From Aneurinibacillus sp. Ricciae_BoGa-3 (GTDB taxonomy: Bacteria; Bacillota; Bacilli; Aneurinibacillales; Aneurinibacillaceae), in assembly GCF_028421645.1 (NCBI RefSeq), contig NZ_CP116887.1, positions 1,800,001 through 1,864,000 of the forward strand: 64,000 bases of DNA. The letters are read 5' to 3'. Below the pieces are notes generated by a model. It made no database searches. It saw only the letters and a program-made list of their open reading frames with translations, and was not told where the DNA came from. The position numbers and the translations under genes are program-made. The first letter of the stretch is position 1. Every line of letters starts with the position of its first letter. Positions 8,444 through 17,257 of the stretch are shown piece by piece.

Positions 8444-9108
8444 GTATGCACCAGCCTCTCATTAAAATTTGCGGGCTCACCGATGCCCGTACAATAGATC
8501 GAATAATTGAGCGGCAGCTAGAGGTAGACTGGTTTGGATTCGTGTTTGCCCCAAGTAAGCGGCAAATGCCTATAGCAGAGTGGAAAATAATCAGCAAGGC
8601 TGTGCCGGCCGGAAAGCAGAAAAAAGCAGGCGTTTTCGTGAACCCCACACGCAATGAGTTGGATGAGGTGTTCTCTGCCGGTGAACTAGATATCGTCCAG
8701 CTTCATGGCACGGAGACGGCAGCGTTTTGCAAAACCGTAAAACACCGATACAGCTGCAAGGTGATGAAAGTTTTCGGCATTCCGGTTGGCGGACAAGATA
8801 CGGAAGCTTTCGAGCTGGATCCGTACGAAGGTGTAGTCGATTATGTTTTGCTAGATACGATCACAAAGAAACAGGCAGGCGGAACCGGGAAAGCCTTTGA
8901 TTGGGATAACATTCCCCCTTATCTTGCCTGGTGCCGGGCAAGAAATGTACCTCTCCTTGTAGCAGGCGGAATCAACGAATCAAATGTAGCGGAACTGCTG
9001 CAGAAGTTCGGCCCGGACGGCGTGGACATATCAAGCGGGGTTGAAACGGAAGGCGTTAAAGATTTGCAGAAAATTGCTGGTTTTATAGAGAGGGTGAGAG
9101 GAAGATGA
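8440..9108 (+). CDS. trpF: Phosphoribosylanthranilate isomerase
   Basis: A 222-residue TIM-barrel enzyme that does the Amadori rearrangement of PRA to Cd[10 protein letters not shown] at residues 9-16 holds the catalytic cysteine, and the catalytic aspartate lies in [23 protein letters not shown] and GVDISSGVE form the phosphate site. It overlaps trpC by ATGA, a coupling signature. Confidence 0.96.
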   Translation: MSMHQPLIKICGLTDARTIDRIIERQLEVDWFGFVFAPSKRQMPIAEWKIISKAVPAGKQKKAGVFVNPTRNELDEVFSAGELDIVQLHGTETAAFCKTVKHRYSCKVMKVFGIPVGGQDTEAFELDPYEGVVDYVLLDTITKKQAGGTGKAFDWDNIPPYLAWCRARNVPLLVAGGINESNVAELLQKFGPDGVDISSGVETEGVKDLQKIAGFIERVRGR

Positions 9109-10310
9109 GCAGTACCGATCAGGAGATTACGAAGAAGGGCCGTTTTGGCTCATTTGGCGGACGGTATGTACCGGAAACGCTGGTAAACGCGTTGGACGAA
9201 CTTGAAGCAGCATACAAGGAAGCGGTGGAAGACCCGGCCTTTAAGCAGGAATTGGCATTTTTCCTGCGCGAATATACTGGAAGGCCAACGCCGCTTTACC
9301 ATGCTGAGCGATTAACCAATGAGCTTGGCGGTGCAAAAATTTATCTGAAGCGGGAAGATCTAAACCATACCGGCGCCCACAAAATAAACAATGCGATCGC
9401 CCAGGGGCTTCTGGCAAAGCGTATGGGGAAAAAGTCCATCATCGCAGAAACAGGCGCAGGGCAGCATGGCGTTGCCTCTGCGACGATCGCTGCACGTCTG
9501 GGGCTCGCCTGCAAAGTGTTTATGGGAGAAGAAGACATAAGGCGCCAAAAACTCAATGTGTTCCGGATGGAACTGTTGGGTGCGGAGGTGGTTCCTGTCC
9601 GCACTGGAACGGGAACGCTTAAGGATGCCACCAGCGAAGCCATTCGTTACTGGGTAAGCACAGTCGATACGACCTTCTACATGATTGGATCCGTAGTCGG
9701 CCCTGATCCGTACCCAAGGATGGTCCGGGATTTTCAACGGATTATCGGGGACGAAGCACGCGAGCAGATTCTGAAGCACGAAGGGCGGCTGCCTGATTAT
9801 GTCGTGGCATGCGTTGGCGGCGGCAGCAATGCGATGGGCATCTTCTATCCGTTTCTTAAGGATGAGAATGTGAAGCTAATAGGCGTAGAAGCCGCCGGCG
9901 AAGGAATTGATACGGACAAACACGCGGCTACACTTGCACGCGGAACCCGCGGTGTTATTCATGGAACGATGACCTATTTACTGCAGGATGAACACGGGCA
10001 AATCATAGAGCCTTATTCGATCTCTGCCGGTCTCGACTACCCGGGCATAGGGCCTGAGCATGCACACCTGCACGAATCAGGCCGTGCGGTTTACCGCTCA
10101 ATTACGGATGAAGAAGCTCTTTCCGCGCTGCACCTGCTGTGCCGCACAGAAGGCATTATTCCTGCATTGGAGAGCGCACACGCGGTTGCAGAAGCTGCGC
10201 GCCTTGCACCTAGCCTGCCGCAGGACTCTATCATTATTATCAACCTGTCAGGGCGCGGAGATAAGGACGTTGTTCAAATTTATGAAAGAGAACAGGAGGG
10301 GCGGGCATGA
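9105..10310 (+). CDS. trpB: Tryptophan synthase beta chain
   Basis: A 401-residue PLP enzyme that condenses indole with serine. The PLP lysine is Lys93 in [25 protein letters not shown] opens the protein as in TrpB1. The phosphate-binding [10 protein letters not shown] and the [14 protein letters not shown] stretch are intact. It overlaps trpF by ATGA and works in a tunnel complex with the next gene's product. Confidence 0.98.
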   Translation: MSSTDQEITKKGRFGSFGGRYVPETLVNALDELEAAYKEAVEDPAFKQELAFFLREYTGRPTPLYHAERLTNELGGAKIYLKREDLNHTGAHKINNAIAQGLLAKRMGKKSIIAETGAGQHGVASATIAARLGLACKVFMGEEDIRRQKLNVFRMELLGAEVVPVRTGTGTLKDATSEAIRYWVSTVDTTFYMIGSVVGPDPYPRMVRDFQRIIGDEAREQILKHEGRLPDYVVACVGGGSNAMGIFYPFLKDENVKLIGVEAAGEGIDTDKHAATLARGTRGVIHGTMTYLLQDEHGQIIEPYSISAGLDYPGIGPEHAHLHESGRAVYRSITDEEALSALHLLCRTEGIIPALESAHAVAEAARLAPSLPQDSIIIINLSGRGDKDVVQIYEREQEGRA

Positions 10311-11137
10311 CGCAGAATCCATCCATTGTTAACGGGAACCAGCGGATCGAGCAGGCTTTTGCGAAGAAACGGCAGGCCTTTATCCCCTTTATTACTGCGG
10401 GATTTCCTGACCCTGAAAGCACGGTGGCGCTCGCGCTTGCGCTTGAAGAAGCTGGATGTGATATTCTGGAGCTTGGTGTACCGTATTCGGACCCGCTTGC
10501 CGATGGTCCTACTATCCAATCCGCATCGGCCGAGGCGCTGCGCCATGGTGTAACCATCGGACGTGTGCTGGAGCTTGCCGGGGAGATGAGGAATCGGGGA
10601 CTTACGATTCCAATCATTCTATTCACCTACTATAACCCGGTGCTGGCGTACGGTGCCCAAAAATTGTTTTCCGAGATGGAAAAAGCCGGCATCGATGGCA
10701 TCCTCATTCCGGACCTTCCTTTTGAAGAGGCAGGAGAAGTGGAGTCCCTGTCAGATAAGTATGGCCTCCCTCTCATCTCGTTAGTGGCGCCTACCTCCCG
10801 CCAGCGCGTAAAGCTGATTGCTTCTAGAGCACGCGGGTTTTTATACTGTGTATCATCCCTGGGTGTGACGGGGGCTCGCAGCTCGTTAGGTGATCACCTC
10901 GCTTCCTTTCTCTCGGAAGTGCGGGAAGCCTCACCGGTGCCTGTCGCAGTCGGGTTCGGGATTGCAAGCCGTGAACAGGCCGAGCAGGTCGCTCCATACA
11001 GCGACGGATTTATTGTGGGAAGCGCGCTAATCGAGAAAATACGGGAAGCTTCCTCGCTGCTGTTAGCCGAGGAAACCCGGGCGGAAGGACTTGCCGCCGT
11101 AAAAACGTTTGTAAAACAACTTCAGTCTGCGGTATGA
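10307..11137 (+). CDS. trpA: Tryptophan synthase alpha chain
   Basis: A 276-residue TIM barrel that cleaves indole-3-glycerol phosphate and passes indole to TrpB. The catalytic Glu is in [15 protein letters not shown], the catalytic Asp in [10 protein letters not shown], and SLGVTGARS plus [10 protein letters not shown] form the phosphate end. It overlaps trpB by ATGA. A 40-nt gap then leads to hisC. Confidence 0.97.
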   Translation: MTQNPSIVNGNQRIEQAFAKKRQAFIPFITAGFPDPESTVALALALEEAGCDILELGVPYSDPLADGPTIQSASAEALRHGVTIGRVLELAGEMRNRGLTIPIILFTYYNPVLAYGAQKLFSEMEKAGIDGILIPDLPFEEAGEVESLSDKYGLPLISLVAPTSRQRVKLIASRARGFLYCVSSLGVTGARSSLGDHLASFLSEVREASPVPVAVGFGIASREQAEQVAPYSDGFIVGSALIEKIREASSLLLAEETRAEGLAAVKTFVKQLQSAV

Positions 11138-11177
11138 TGGAATGAAGGACAACTGTAATCAATAATGGGGTGACGAG

Positions 11178-12257
11178 ATGATTCCAAAATCGCAGATAGT
11201 AGACCTGCCAGTATATGAGCCGGGCAAACCGATTGATGAAGTCAAGCGGGAACTCGGATTAGACGAAGTGATTAAGCTTGCATCAAATGAAAACCCTTTT
11301 GGCTATTCCAACCATGTTCGCGAAGCGCTTATTTCGCAGCTTGAGCACCTCCCGATCTATCCGGATGGGGCCTCCATGGAGCTTCGGGGCATACTTGCTT
11401 CCTTTCTCGGAGTAGACGGGGACCAGATTATATTTGGAAATGGTTCGGATGAGGTCGTAATGCTCATTTCACGTGCTTATTTACAGCCGGGTACGAATGC
11501 GATTATGGCTTCCCCAACTTTTAGCGTATATAAAACAAATGCCGCGATTGAAGGGGCAGAGGCCATTGAGGTGCCATGCATTGACGGCGCACATGATCTG
11601 GACGCCATGCTGGCCCAAATCAATGATAAAACCCGAGTGGTATGGGTGTGCAACCCAAACAATCCGACTGGAAAGATGATCCCGGAAGCTGAACTTGTCA
11701 AGTTCCTTGACCAGGTTCCTTCCCATGTACTGGTGGCACTAGATGAGGCCTATAGTGAGTATGTAACCGACCCGGCTTATCCGGATGCGATTGCTCTGCT
11801 CAAGAAATACCGAAACCTGATCACGCTGCGTACGTTCTCTAAAATCTACGGCCTTGCTGCCCTGCGTGTCGGGTATGGCATTGCGGATCAGGAAATTGTA
11901 GATAAATTGAACCGGGTACGTGAGCCATTTAACTTAAACCATCTGGGGCAAACAGCTGCAACCGCGGCGCTCTCGGATCAAAAGTTTGTCCAGGACTGCA
12001 GGGCTTTGAATGAAGCAGGTCGCAACCAGGTGTATGCCGGACTGGATGAAATCGGTGTAAAATACTATCCTTCTGAAACCAACTTTGTATATATTATGCC
12101 TGAAGCGAACCCGAGGGAAATCTTTAATGAGATGATGAAACTCGGCGTTATCATCCGCGCATTCCCGCAGGCTATCCGCGTAACCATTGGCAGCAAAGAG
12201 CAGAATGAAAAGATGCTTACCGCTCTTGGAACTGTTCTTGGCCGCACGGTTCAGTAA
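11178..12257 (+). CDS. hisC: Histidinol-phosphate aminotransferase (also Tyr/Phe aminotransferase)
   Basis: A 359-residue class I/II PLP aminotransferase. The PLP lysine is Lys222 in TFSKIYGLAALRVGY, and NPNNPTGKM and DEAYSEYV are the other cofactor motifs. In B. subtilis this gene has the same place in the supraoperon, and its product serves both histidine synthesis and the last step of Tyr and Phe synthesis; a dual role is therefore likely. GGGGTGACGAG precedes the ATG. Confidence 0.95.
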   Translation: MIPKSQIVDLPVYEPGKPIDEVKRELGLDEVIKLASNENPFGYSNHVREALISQLEHLPIYPDGASMELRGILASFLGVDGDQIIFGNGSDEVVMLISRAYLQPGTNAIMASPTFSVYKTNAAIEGAEAIEVPCIDGAHDLDAMLAQINDKTRVVWVCNPNNPTGKMIPEAELVKFLDQVPSHVLVALDEAYSEYVTDPAYPDAIALLKKYRNLITLRTFSKIYGLAALRVGYGIADQEIVDKLNRVREPFNLNHLGQTAATAALSDQKFVQDCRALNEAGRNQVYAGLDEIGVKYYPSETNFVYIMPEANPREIFNEMMKLGVIIRAFPQAIRVTIGSKEQNEKMLTALGTVLGRTVQ

Positions 12258-12281
12258 ACGATAAAATCAGATTAGGCAGGA

Positions 12282-12310
12282 CCGCCCTCTACAAAGGGCG
12301 GCTGTTTTCT
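12282..12310 (+). terminator. Weak hairpin between hisC and tyrA
   Basis: CCGCCCT (12282-12288) and AGGGCGG (12295-12301) form a perfect 7-bp stem, but only four T residues follow after CTG. It could reduce read-through into tyrA or protect the upstream mRNA 3' end rather than stop transcription. Confidence 0.5.
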
Positions 12311-12321
12311 ATAAAGGCACA

Positions 12322-13449
12322 ATGAATAAGTGGAGGATTATAACAGAAAAAATGAGAGAAGTAGCGATTCTGGGAGTCGGATTAATAGGAGGCTCACTGG
12401 CCCTTTCCTTAAAAAAACACAGGGATATACATATTACAGGATTTGACGTGATGGAGGAAAATCTTCGAATGGCTCTTTCGTTAGGCGTGATCGATCAGGG
12501 GACAACCCAGCTGGCCGAAGCTGTCGCATCCGCCGACTATATTTTTCTATGCGCGCCTGTCGGAAAATTACAAGAACTAATCTCATTTCTCCGCTACACG
12601 CCGCTAAAGAAAGGCACCATCATTTCAGATACCGGCAGTACGAAAGTAAGTGTGATGGAGTTATCAGAAGGATTCAGCGAACGGGGAATTCATTTTATTG
12701 GAGGCCACCCGATGGCCGGCTCACATAAGTCAGGGGTGGAGGCTTCTAACGATCGCCTGTTGGAAAATGCTTACTTCGTGTTAACCCCTGCCCCCGGCAT
12801 ACCTGCGCCTGTTATCGAGGATATGAAGCAACTGCTTGAGCCTACTCATGCTAAAGTCATCGTGCTGGATGCAGAGGAGCATGACCGAATTGTGGGGGCT
12901 ATCAGCCATTTTCCTCATATTATTGCCGCTGCCCTCGTAAACCAGGTTGCAGGCTATAACGATGAGAACGGATGGTGTCAACGGCTGGCAGCTGGCGGTT
13001 TCCGCGACATTACGCGCATCGCTTCCAGCAACCCGCGAATGTGGCGCGATATACTGCTGAATAACCGCTCTGTTATGCTTCAGCTGGCAGAAGATTGGAA
13101 GAAGGAACTGGACCGTATTATGGCTTTTGTCGAGACAGCTGATCCTTCAGGTATAGAAAACTTTTTTGCAAGTGCCAGGTCTTTTAGGGATCAACTACCG
13201 GAAAAACAAAAGGGTGCCCTTCCTAACTATTTCGATCTGTATGTCGACATCCCCGACCATCCGGGTGAAATAGGAAAGATCACCACCATGCTTGGCCAGT
13301 ATGAAATCAGCATCACAAACATTGAAATTTTAGAAACCCGTGAAGATATTCTTGGCGTACTCCGCATCTCTTTCCGCAGTATCGACGATATGGAAAACGC
13401 GAAAAAGGTGCTGGGCCAATCGCAATATCAAGTATATGAACGGGAATAA
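12322..13449 (+). CDS. tyrA: Prephenate dehydrogenase with C-terminal ACT domain
   Basis: A 375-residue NAD enzyme that makes 4-hydroxyphenylpyruvate for tyrosine. The Rossmann motif [11 protein letters not shown] is at about 18-28, and [12 protein letters not shown] carries substrate contacts. The last 75 residues (from about [17 protein letters not shown]) are an ACT domain, the usual seat of tyrosine feedback. Start choice is uncertain: ATG 12322 has AAAGG only 4 nt upstream, while ATG 12352 ([10 protein letters not shown]) fits the Rossmann start better but lies 15 nt from GGAGG. Confidence 0.95.
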   Translation: MNKWRIITEKMREVAILGVGLIGGSLALSLKKHRDIHITGFDVMEENLRMALSLGVIDQGTTQLAEAVASADYIFLCAPVGKLQELISFLRYTPLKKGTIISDTGSTKVSVMELSEGFSERGIHFIGGHPMAGSHKSGVEASNDRLLENAYFVLTPAPGIPAPVIEDMKQLLEPTHAKVIVLDAEEHDRIVGAISHFPHIIAAALVNQVAGYNDENGWCQRLAAGGFRDITRIASSNPRMWRDILLNNRSVMLQLAEDWKKELDRIMAFVETADPSGIENFFASARSFRDQLPEKQKGALPNYFDLYVDIPDHPGEIGKITTMLGQYEISITNIEILETREDILGVLRISFRSIDDMENAKKVLGQSQYQVYERE

Positions 13450-13466
13450 AAGGAGGAGCCAATCCG

Positions 13467-14750
13467 ATGAAAAAAATCCAACACGTCTCCTCTTTTAAGG
13501 GAACTTTACGCGTACCGGGAGATAAGTCGATTTCGCACCGAGCCGTTATGTTTAGCTCAATGGCAAAGGGGACTACACAGATTCGCGGGTTTCTGCCCGG
13601 CGCTGACTGTCTTAGCACGATTTCAGCTTTTCGCAGACTGGGGATTGAAATCGAGCAGAGCGGAGATAGGGTGCAGGTGCAGGGAAAAGGCTGGTACGGC
13701 TTAACCGAACCATCTGAGATTCTCGATATTGGAAATTCAGGAACAACGATTCGTCTCATGATGGGCATTTTAGCTACACAGCCTTTTCACACCGTACTTC
13801 TGGGCGACGAGTCCATTGCGCGCCGGCCAATGGGTCGGGTTGCAGGTCCGCTGCGCCAGATGGGTGCCAGGATTGACGGCCGGGGCGAAGGCAATTTCGC
13901 GCCAATTGCGATTCGCGGGGGCAATTTAAAGGGTATCGAATACCATTCTCCCGTCGCCAGCGCTCAGGTGAAGTCCGCGATTCTGCTGGCCGGCCTCCAG
14001 GCTGCCGGAATCACTACGCTGTATGAGCCGGAACTATCGAGGGATCACACGGAGCGTATGCTCAGCTCGTTTCAGGTAGAAGTTAATTCGTTTGCCGGCG
14101 GTGTCAACGTAACGGGCGGTCAGGAGCTAATTTCCCCCGGTGAGATCGAAGTGCCTGGTGATATTTCGTCCGCCGCATTTATTCTCGCTGCAGCTGCTAT
14201 TGTGCCAGGGAGCTATGTGGTGATTGAACATGTGGGTGTTAATCCGAGCAGAACGGGTATTCTTGATGTTCTGCTGGCTATGGGTGCCGACCTGCGGCTG
14301 CAAAATGAACGGGTGGTAAACGGAGAACCTGTGGCTGATATTGAGATCAAGTATACCCCGCTGCACGGGATAACGATAGAAGGAGAAATTATTCCGCGAC
14401 TGATAGATGAGGTGCCGATTATCGCTGTCATAGCAACGCAGGCAGAGGGGACAACAATCGTTAAAGACGCTGCTGAATTAAAAGTTAAAGAAACGAACCG
14501 CATAGACACAGTAGTGGGTGAACTAAGAAAACTGGGTGCTTCGATAGATCCGACCGAGGACGGCATGGTGATTGAAGGGCCTTCCATGTTGCAAGGCGCC
14601 GTTTGTGACAGTCACGGCGATCATAGAATCGGCATGGCTACAGCTATCGCTGGACTGGTTGCAAAAGGGGAGACGGCTATCTTAAATCCCGGATCAATCG
14701 ATGTATCTTTCCCCGGGTTTTTTGAAAAACTGGCCGGATTAAGTTTATAA
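13467..14750 (+). CDS. aroA: 3-Phosphoshikimate 1-carboxyvinyltransferase (EPSP synthase), class II-like
   Basis: A 427-residue two-domain enzyme joining PEP to shikimate-3-phosphate. [11 protein letters not shown] near residue 19 binds substrate phosphate. [12 protein letters not shown] (93-104) and ARRPMGRV (116-123) resemble the Gram-positive class II form rather than the class [18 protein letters not shown] and [10 protein letters not shown] are conserved C-terminal active-site segments. It is the last gene of the supraoperon (B. subtilis aroE). AGGAGG lies 7 nt upstream. Confidence 0.97.
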   Translation: MKKIQHVSSFKGTLRVPGDKSISHRAVMFSSMAKGTTQIRGFLPGADCLSTISAFRRLGIEIEQSGDRVQVQGKGWYGLTEPSEILDIGNSGTTIRLMMGILATQPFHTVLLGDESIARRPMGRVAGPLRQMGARIDGRGEGNFAPIAIRGGNLKGIEYHSPVASAQVKSAILLAGLQAAGITTLYEPELSRDHTERMLSSFQVEVNSFAGGVNVTGGQELISPGEIEVPGDISSAAFILAAAAIVPGSYVVIEHVGVNPSRTGILDVLLAMGADLRLQNERVVNGEPVADIEIKYTPLHGITIEGEIIPRLIDEVPIIAVIATQAEGTTIVKDAAELKVKETNRIDTVVGELRKLGASIDPTEDGMVIEGPSMLQGAVCDSHGDHRIGMATAIAGLVAKGETAILNPGSIDVSFPGFFEKLAGLSL

Positions 14751-14783
14751 CATCAGAAAAGTAAAAATTATGTGTCATTATTG

Positions 14784-14811
14784 TTGACTTTTCCAATTTT
14801 TATCCTATAAT
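14784..14811 (+). promoter_or_regulatory. SigA-type promoter of the candidate small RNA
   Basis: TTGACT (14784-14789) and a perfect TATAAT (14806-14811) are 16 bp apart. Transcription would begin near 14818. No open reading frame with a ribosome site follows before the terminator. Confidence 0.75.
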
Positions 14812-14817
14812 AGAAAA

Positions 14818-14904
14818 CATAGTATGGTTTCTCTCCACTCCTATCCATATATGGGTTATTCCCATAGCGTCCGCCTAGATGCGGGCGCTTTTTTTTTTTT
14901 TTTT
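14818..14904 (+). ncRNA. Candidate small RNA of about 85 nt
   Basis: A good promoter and a strong intrinsic terminator bracket a stretch with no coding potential. Inside are a CU-rich single-stranded segment (TCTCTCCACTCCTATCC, 14830-14846) and a 6-bp hairpin TATGGG-TTATT-CCCATA (14850-14866), then the terminator. C-rich unpaired segments in Firmicutes small RNAs often pair with Shine-Dalgarno sequences, so a trans-acting role is plausible. I do not recognise it as a known family. The 5' end is inferred from the -10 box. Confidence 0.6.
14867..14904 (+). terminator. Terminator of the candidate small RNA
   Basis: GCGTCCGC (14867-14874) pairs with GCGGGCGC (14881-14888), with one G-U, followed by 16 consecutive T residues, the longest T tract noticed in the window. 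Confidence 0.9.
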
Positions 14905-14942
14905 CAAAGGCCTCCTGTTGCCCTTTTGCCCACGGATGGCGC

Positions 14943-14994
14943 AAGCGTGTAAACACAGGTAGCGCAGCGCTATATGGTTTACACGCTTTTTTAG
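14943..14994 (+). repeat. 12-bp perfect palindrome with GC-rich loop; terminator-like on the plus strand
   Basis: AAGCGTGTAAAC (14943-14954) and GTTTACACGCTT (14977-14988) are exact inverse complements around a 22-nt loop containing GCGCTATA. Six T residues finish it, so it may act as a second terminator for plus-strand transcripts; on the minus strand no T run follows. The loop shares short motifs with the palindromic inserts at 51755 and 51884, so it may belong to a family of small mobile palindromes. Confidence 0.7.
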
Positions 14995-15020
14995 ATGGCA
15001 GAAAAAAGGTGAAACGCTTT

Positions 15021-15194
15021 TTAATGGGCATGGGCGAGCTGGCTTTTCATGATCTGGTTAATTAGCTTATCGATCTCCATGCTTTTTTCTAGTACTTTCT
15101 CATCGAGCAAGTTCTGGTTGGACTCATTGTACAGTAAATGCATGCATTTTCTTTTCTCTGTGATTATTTGTCTAATGATTCTCTCTTCCTCCAA
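15021..15194 (-). CDS. Spo0E-like sporulation regulatory protein (small aspartyl-phosphate phosphatase)
   Basis: A 57-residue protein that starts with TTG at 15194 and has AGGAGGGA 6 nt upstream. The two-helix Spo0E pattern is visible: a helix from about 2 to 22, a loop with NESNQNLLDEKVLE, and a second helix SMEIDKLINQIMKSQ. Family members dephosphorylate Spo0A~P and delay sporulation; their usual active motif is SQELD. Here it reads SMEID, keeping Ser, Glu and Asp but not Gln. A TTTGTCGACG sequence about 80 nt upstream (15271-15280, minus) resembles a Spo0A box. The protein is shorter than B. subtilis Spo0E and closer in size to YisI/YnzD. Confidence 0.72.
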   Translation of the reverse strand: MEEERIIRQIITEKRKCMHLLYNESNQNLLDEKVLEKSMEIDKLINQIMKSQLAHAH

Positions 15195-15556
15195 GGTTTT
15201 TCCCTCCTATGGATCATAAAATCACAAGATTCATTGTATTACCCTGCGCATGTTGAGAAAAGACCCATTTCGTCGACAAATTGCAACACCAAACTTTAGT
15301 ATTTCCTGTGATTGTCGTTTAAAATGGGGGCCATCAACGGTCTAGTTCTATCATTTTATGCTGGACATTTTTTAGCAAATAAAAAAAGGGACTCGAGGTT
15401 TAACCTGGGAGTAGCATTGTTCCCAATTTACATGGCGAGGCAAATAGGCTGGATGTCCAATTTTGTTCGATTAGTAAAAAAAGGGTTTACAATGGCCAAT
15501 TATGAGACTACGATTAGAAAGGTACTTTGGATACGAAATAAAAATAAGTATGTCAT
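15195..15556. other. Intergenic stretch between the Spo0E-like gene and the sigma factor
   Basis: The right part of this gap holds an open frame (15324-15569, plus) whose product would have hydrophobic stretches, but no ribosome site precedes its ATG and I recognise nothing in it. The left part must carry the minus-strand promoter of the Spo0E-like gene; TACAAT on the minus strand near 15238 is a possible -10 without a clear -35. Base composition is AT-rich and otherwise unremarkable. Confidence 0.4.
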
Positions 15557-15584
15557 GCAACCTTTTTGATAGGTTGTGTCGTCT
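15557..15584 (+). promoter_or_regulatory. Possible ECF-type promoter of the sigma/anti-sigma operon
   Basis: TGCAACCTTTTT followed 18 nt after TGCAAC by CGTC resembles the ECF pattern of an AAC -35 and a CGTC -10. The spacer is longer than the usual 16-17. An inverted repeat, CAACC...GGTTG, overlaps it. It lies about 115 nt before the sigma gene, where autoregulation would be expected. Confidence 0.35.
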
Positions 15585-15700
15585 GAAGTAAAGAAAATGT
15601 TTCTTTCCACATGATATTCATACCGGAGATTGACAAAGGTTAGTCTTTTTTTCAAGTTCCTTATTTGAAAAAGAGTTGGAACAACAAGGGGGATGCAACG

Positions 15701-16306
15701 ATGATAACCGATTCTCAATTAATCCGGGAAGTGAAAGACGGAAATCTTGATTACTACGCCGAACTTATTAAGCGCTATGAGCGACGTATACTAGCGTTTA
15801 TTGTGCATATGCTTAAAAGTTACCATCTGGAAGATATGGCGGAAGACCTCGCACAGGAAACCTTTTATAAAGCCTTCCGGAGCCTTCAATCGTTTCGGGA
15901 CGTGGAAGCTTCCTTCTCAACCTGGTTGTATACCATTGCCCGCAATACAGTGCTCAGTGAGCTTCGAAAAACCCACAACACGGAAATTTACCTGGAAGAT
16001 GACAGCCAGCTATCAGCACGAGTTGAGATGGACAGGCTGCCTGAGCAAGAGCTGCTTCGGAGCGAGCGCGTATATTTTGTGCGCCAAGCTATCAATAAGC
16101 TGCCGGAAAAGCAGCGTACAGCTTTAGTTTTGCGAGAGTACGAACAGCTAGATTATAAAGAAATAGCGCATATTCTGGATACGACGGTCAGCTCGGTTAA
16201 ATCCCTGCTGTTTCGGGCACGCGCAGGCATTAAACTTCAGCTGGAGCCTTACGTTCATGAAAGCCGTTCGGAACAATTAGGGGAAGTTAGCGGCAGTGGA
16301 TTGTAA
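15701..16306 (+). CDS. ECF-family RNA polymerase sigma factor
   Basis: A 201-residue sigma-70 protein with only regions 2 and 4. Region 2 runs about residues 12-85, with MAEDLAQETFYKAFRSLQSF and FSTWLYTIARN. Region 4 runs about 125-180, with LPEKQRTALVLREYEQLDYKEIAHIL and TVSSVKSLLFRAR forming the -35-binding helix-turn-helix. I chose ATG 15701 because AAGGGGG lies 7 nt upstream; the frame is open further up. The next gene overlaps it by 11 bp and looks like its anti-sigma factor. A well-spaced ECF promoter lies before the lipoprotein gene at 22410, a possible target. Confidence 0.9.
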   Translation: MITDSQLIREVKDGNLDYYAELIKRYERRILAFIVHMLKSYHLEDMAEDLAQETFYKAFRSLQSFRDVEASFSTWLYTIARNTVLSELRKTHNTEIYLEDDSQLSARVEMDRLPEQELLRSERVYFVRQAINKLPEKQRTALVLREYEQLDYKEIAHILDTTVSSVKSLLFRARAGIKLQLEPYVHESRSEQLGEVSGSGL

Positions 16307-16940
16307 AACTGTACGAAAGCTATTAGATGATCCGTATCTACCTGAAGACAAAATGGTAGAGTTGGAGGAACATATCGATAAATGCCCGGATTGCAAGGCG
16401 GAATATTCCTTTTACATAAATTTTGCTTTAGACGAACAACAAACTTTCCTCCATCCCGCCCACCTTTCTAAAGAATATGAATCGGTATCGGTGTGTGACT
16501 CTGTCATGCAAAGGATCCGGCAGGAAAATAAATGGGCTGACCCAATAAATGGAATAACCGTGGGCATGCCGCGCAGGCGGCGCATTACGTTAGCCCTCGT
16601 GACCCTTTTAATGCTCATTACCGGTTGGGTAGCGCTTATTGTTCAGTGGAATCATTCAAATGAGGGAGCACTGGCGTACACCAATAACAGTACAACCGAC
16701 ACGCTGCTTTCTGCACGTGCACTCAAACTAAACGATACAGCCGGACAATCGTCCCCTAAAAAAATACAGTATGGCATTGTTTCTAGTACGGCTAACGCTG
16801 CCCTGTACCATTCAGAGGACAAAAACAATAATTTCGGTGTGAATTATGGTTTGCTGGCTTCTTTATTTGGTATACTTGTTACAGTGGTTAGTATAAGTTG
16901 GCTTTTACGCCAAAGCGATAACACTGACCGTTCACATTGA
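16296..16940 (+). CDS. Membrane-anchored zinc-finger anti-sigma factor
   Basis: A 214-residue protein whose N-terminus has the anti-sigma zinc-finger layout: a Cys at position 3, then HIDKCPDC at about 27-34 (H-x3-C-x2-C). A membrane segment lies near 94-114 (ITLALVTLLMLITGWVALIV) and a second one near the C-terminus (LLASLFGILVTVVSISWLL). The zinc domain would hold the sigma factor at the membrane until a signal releases it. It starts with GTG, overlaps the sigma gene by 11 bp and has AGGGGAAG upstream. The signal is unknown; the roughly 70-residue part between the two membrane segments would lie outside the cell. Confidence 0.85.
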   Translation: MDCKTVRKLLDDPYLPEDKMVELEEHIDKCPDCKAEYSFYINFALDEQQTFLHPAHLSKEYESVSVCDSVMQRIRQENKWADPINGITVGMPRRRRITLALVTLLMLITGWVALIVQWNHSNEGALAYTNNSTTDTLLSARALKLNDTAGQSSPKKIQYGIVSSTANAALYHSEDKNNNFGVNYGLLASLFGILVTVVSISWLLRQSDNTDRSH

Positions 16941-16949
16941 ACGGTTTTT
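16927..16949 (+). terminator. Terminator of the sigma/anti-sigma operon
   Basis: ACCGTTCA (16927-16934) and TGAACGGT (16938-16945) form a perfect 8-bp stem with a 3-nt loop, then TTTTC. The stem overlaps the last codons of the anti-sigma gene. Confidence 0.85.
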
Positions 16950-16950
16950 C

Positions 16951-17235
16951 TTGTTGATAATAAAGTTTAATTGCTTCACAATGGTGAAGTATATTGAGCG
17001 GTTTTAATGGGACCTCCGGTCCCAAAACACTGAAGAAAAACATCGCGAGGCACATGCCCGCACCTTTCTTTCCCCCTATGGAGCGTGCGGAACAGAGGGC
17101 GGAAAAGACCGGCAACCTGTCTCCATCATTGAGATACCCAGATGTTTTGCCGGTCCGCCCGGCGTTTCGCAAAGCGGCCGTAAAAACTTCTATGTGGGGA
17201 AAGGAGAGAGCGGCATGGCCAGCGATGTTTTTCTT
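16951..17235 (+). repeat. Structured 280-bp repeat, copy 1
   Basis: The left module has a GCTTCAC start at 16973, GAGCG, then the hairpin GGGACC-TCC-GGTCCC. The right module is a long imperfect palindrome. Its outer arms are AAGAAAAACATCGC (17033-17046) and GCGATGTTTTTCTT (17222-17235), a perfect 14-bp inverted pair. Inner arms are CCTTTCTTTCCCC against GGGGAAAGGAGAG, and GACCGGCAA (17107-17115) against TTGCCGGTC (17147-17155). It ends 7 nt before the ribosome site of the TPR gene. Copies at 40441 and 51575 are close to it over nearly the whole length. No protein seems to be encoded; a MITE-like element or a structured RNA is likely. Confidence 0.92.
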
Positions 17236-17257
17236 GCTTTTCAGGGGGGTATGCATA

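Noticed and set aside
15312..15569. 85-codon open frame upstream of the sigma factor, with two hydrophobic stretches
   Set aside because: No ribosome site near its TTG or ATG, codon use looks random, and its end overlaps the likely sigma promoter region.
16994..17257. Upstream extension of the TPR gene through the repeat
   Set aside because: The extension is repeat copy 1, which is non-coding in its other locations; GTG 17258 has a good ribosome site.
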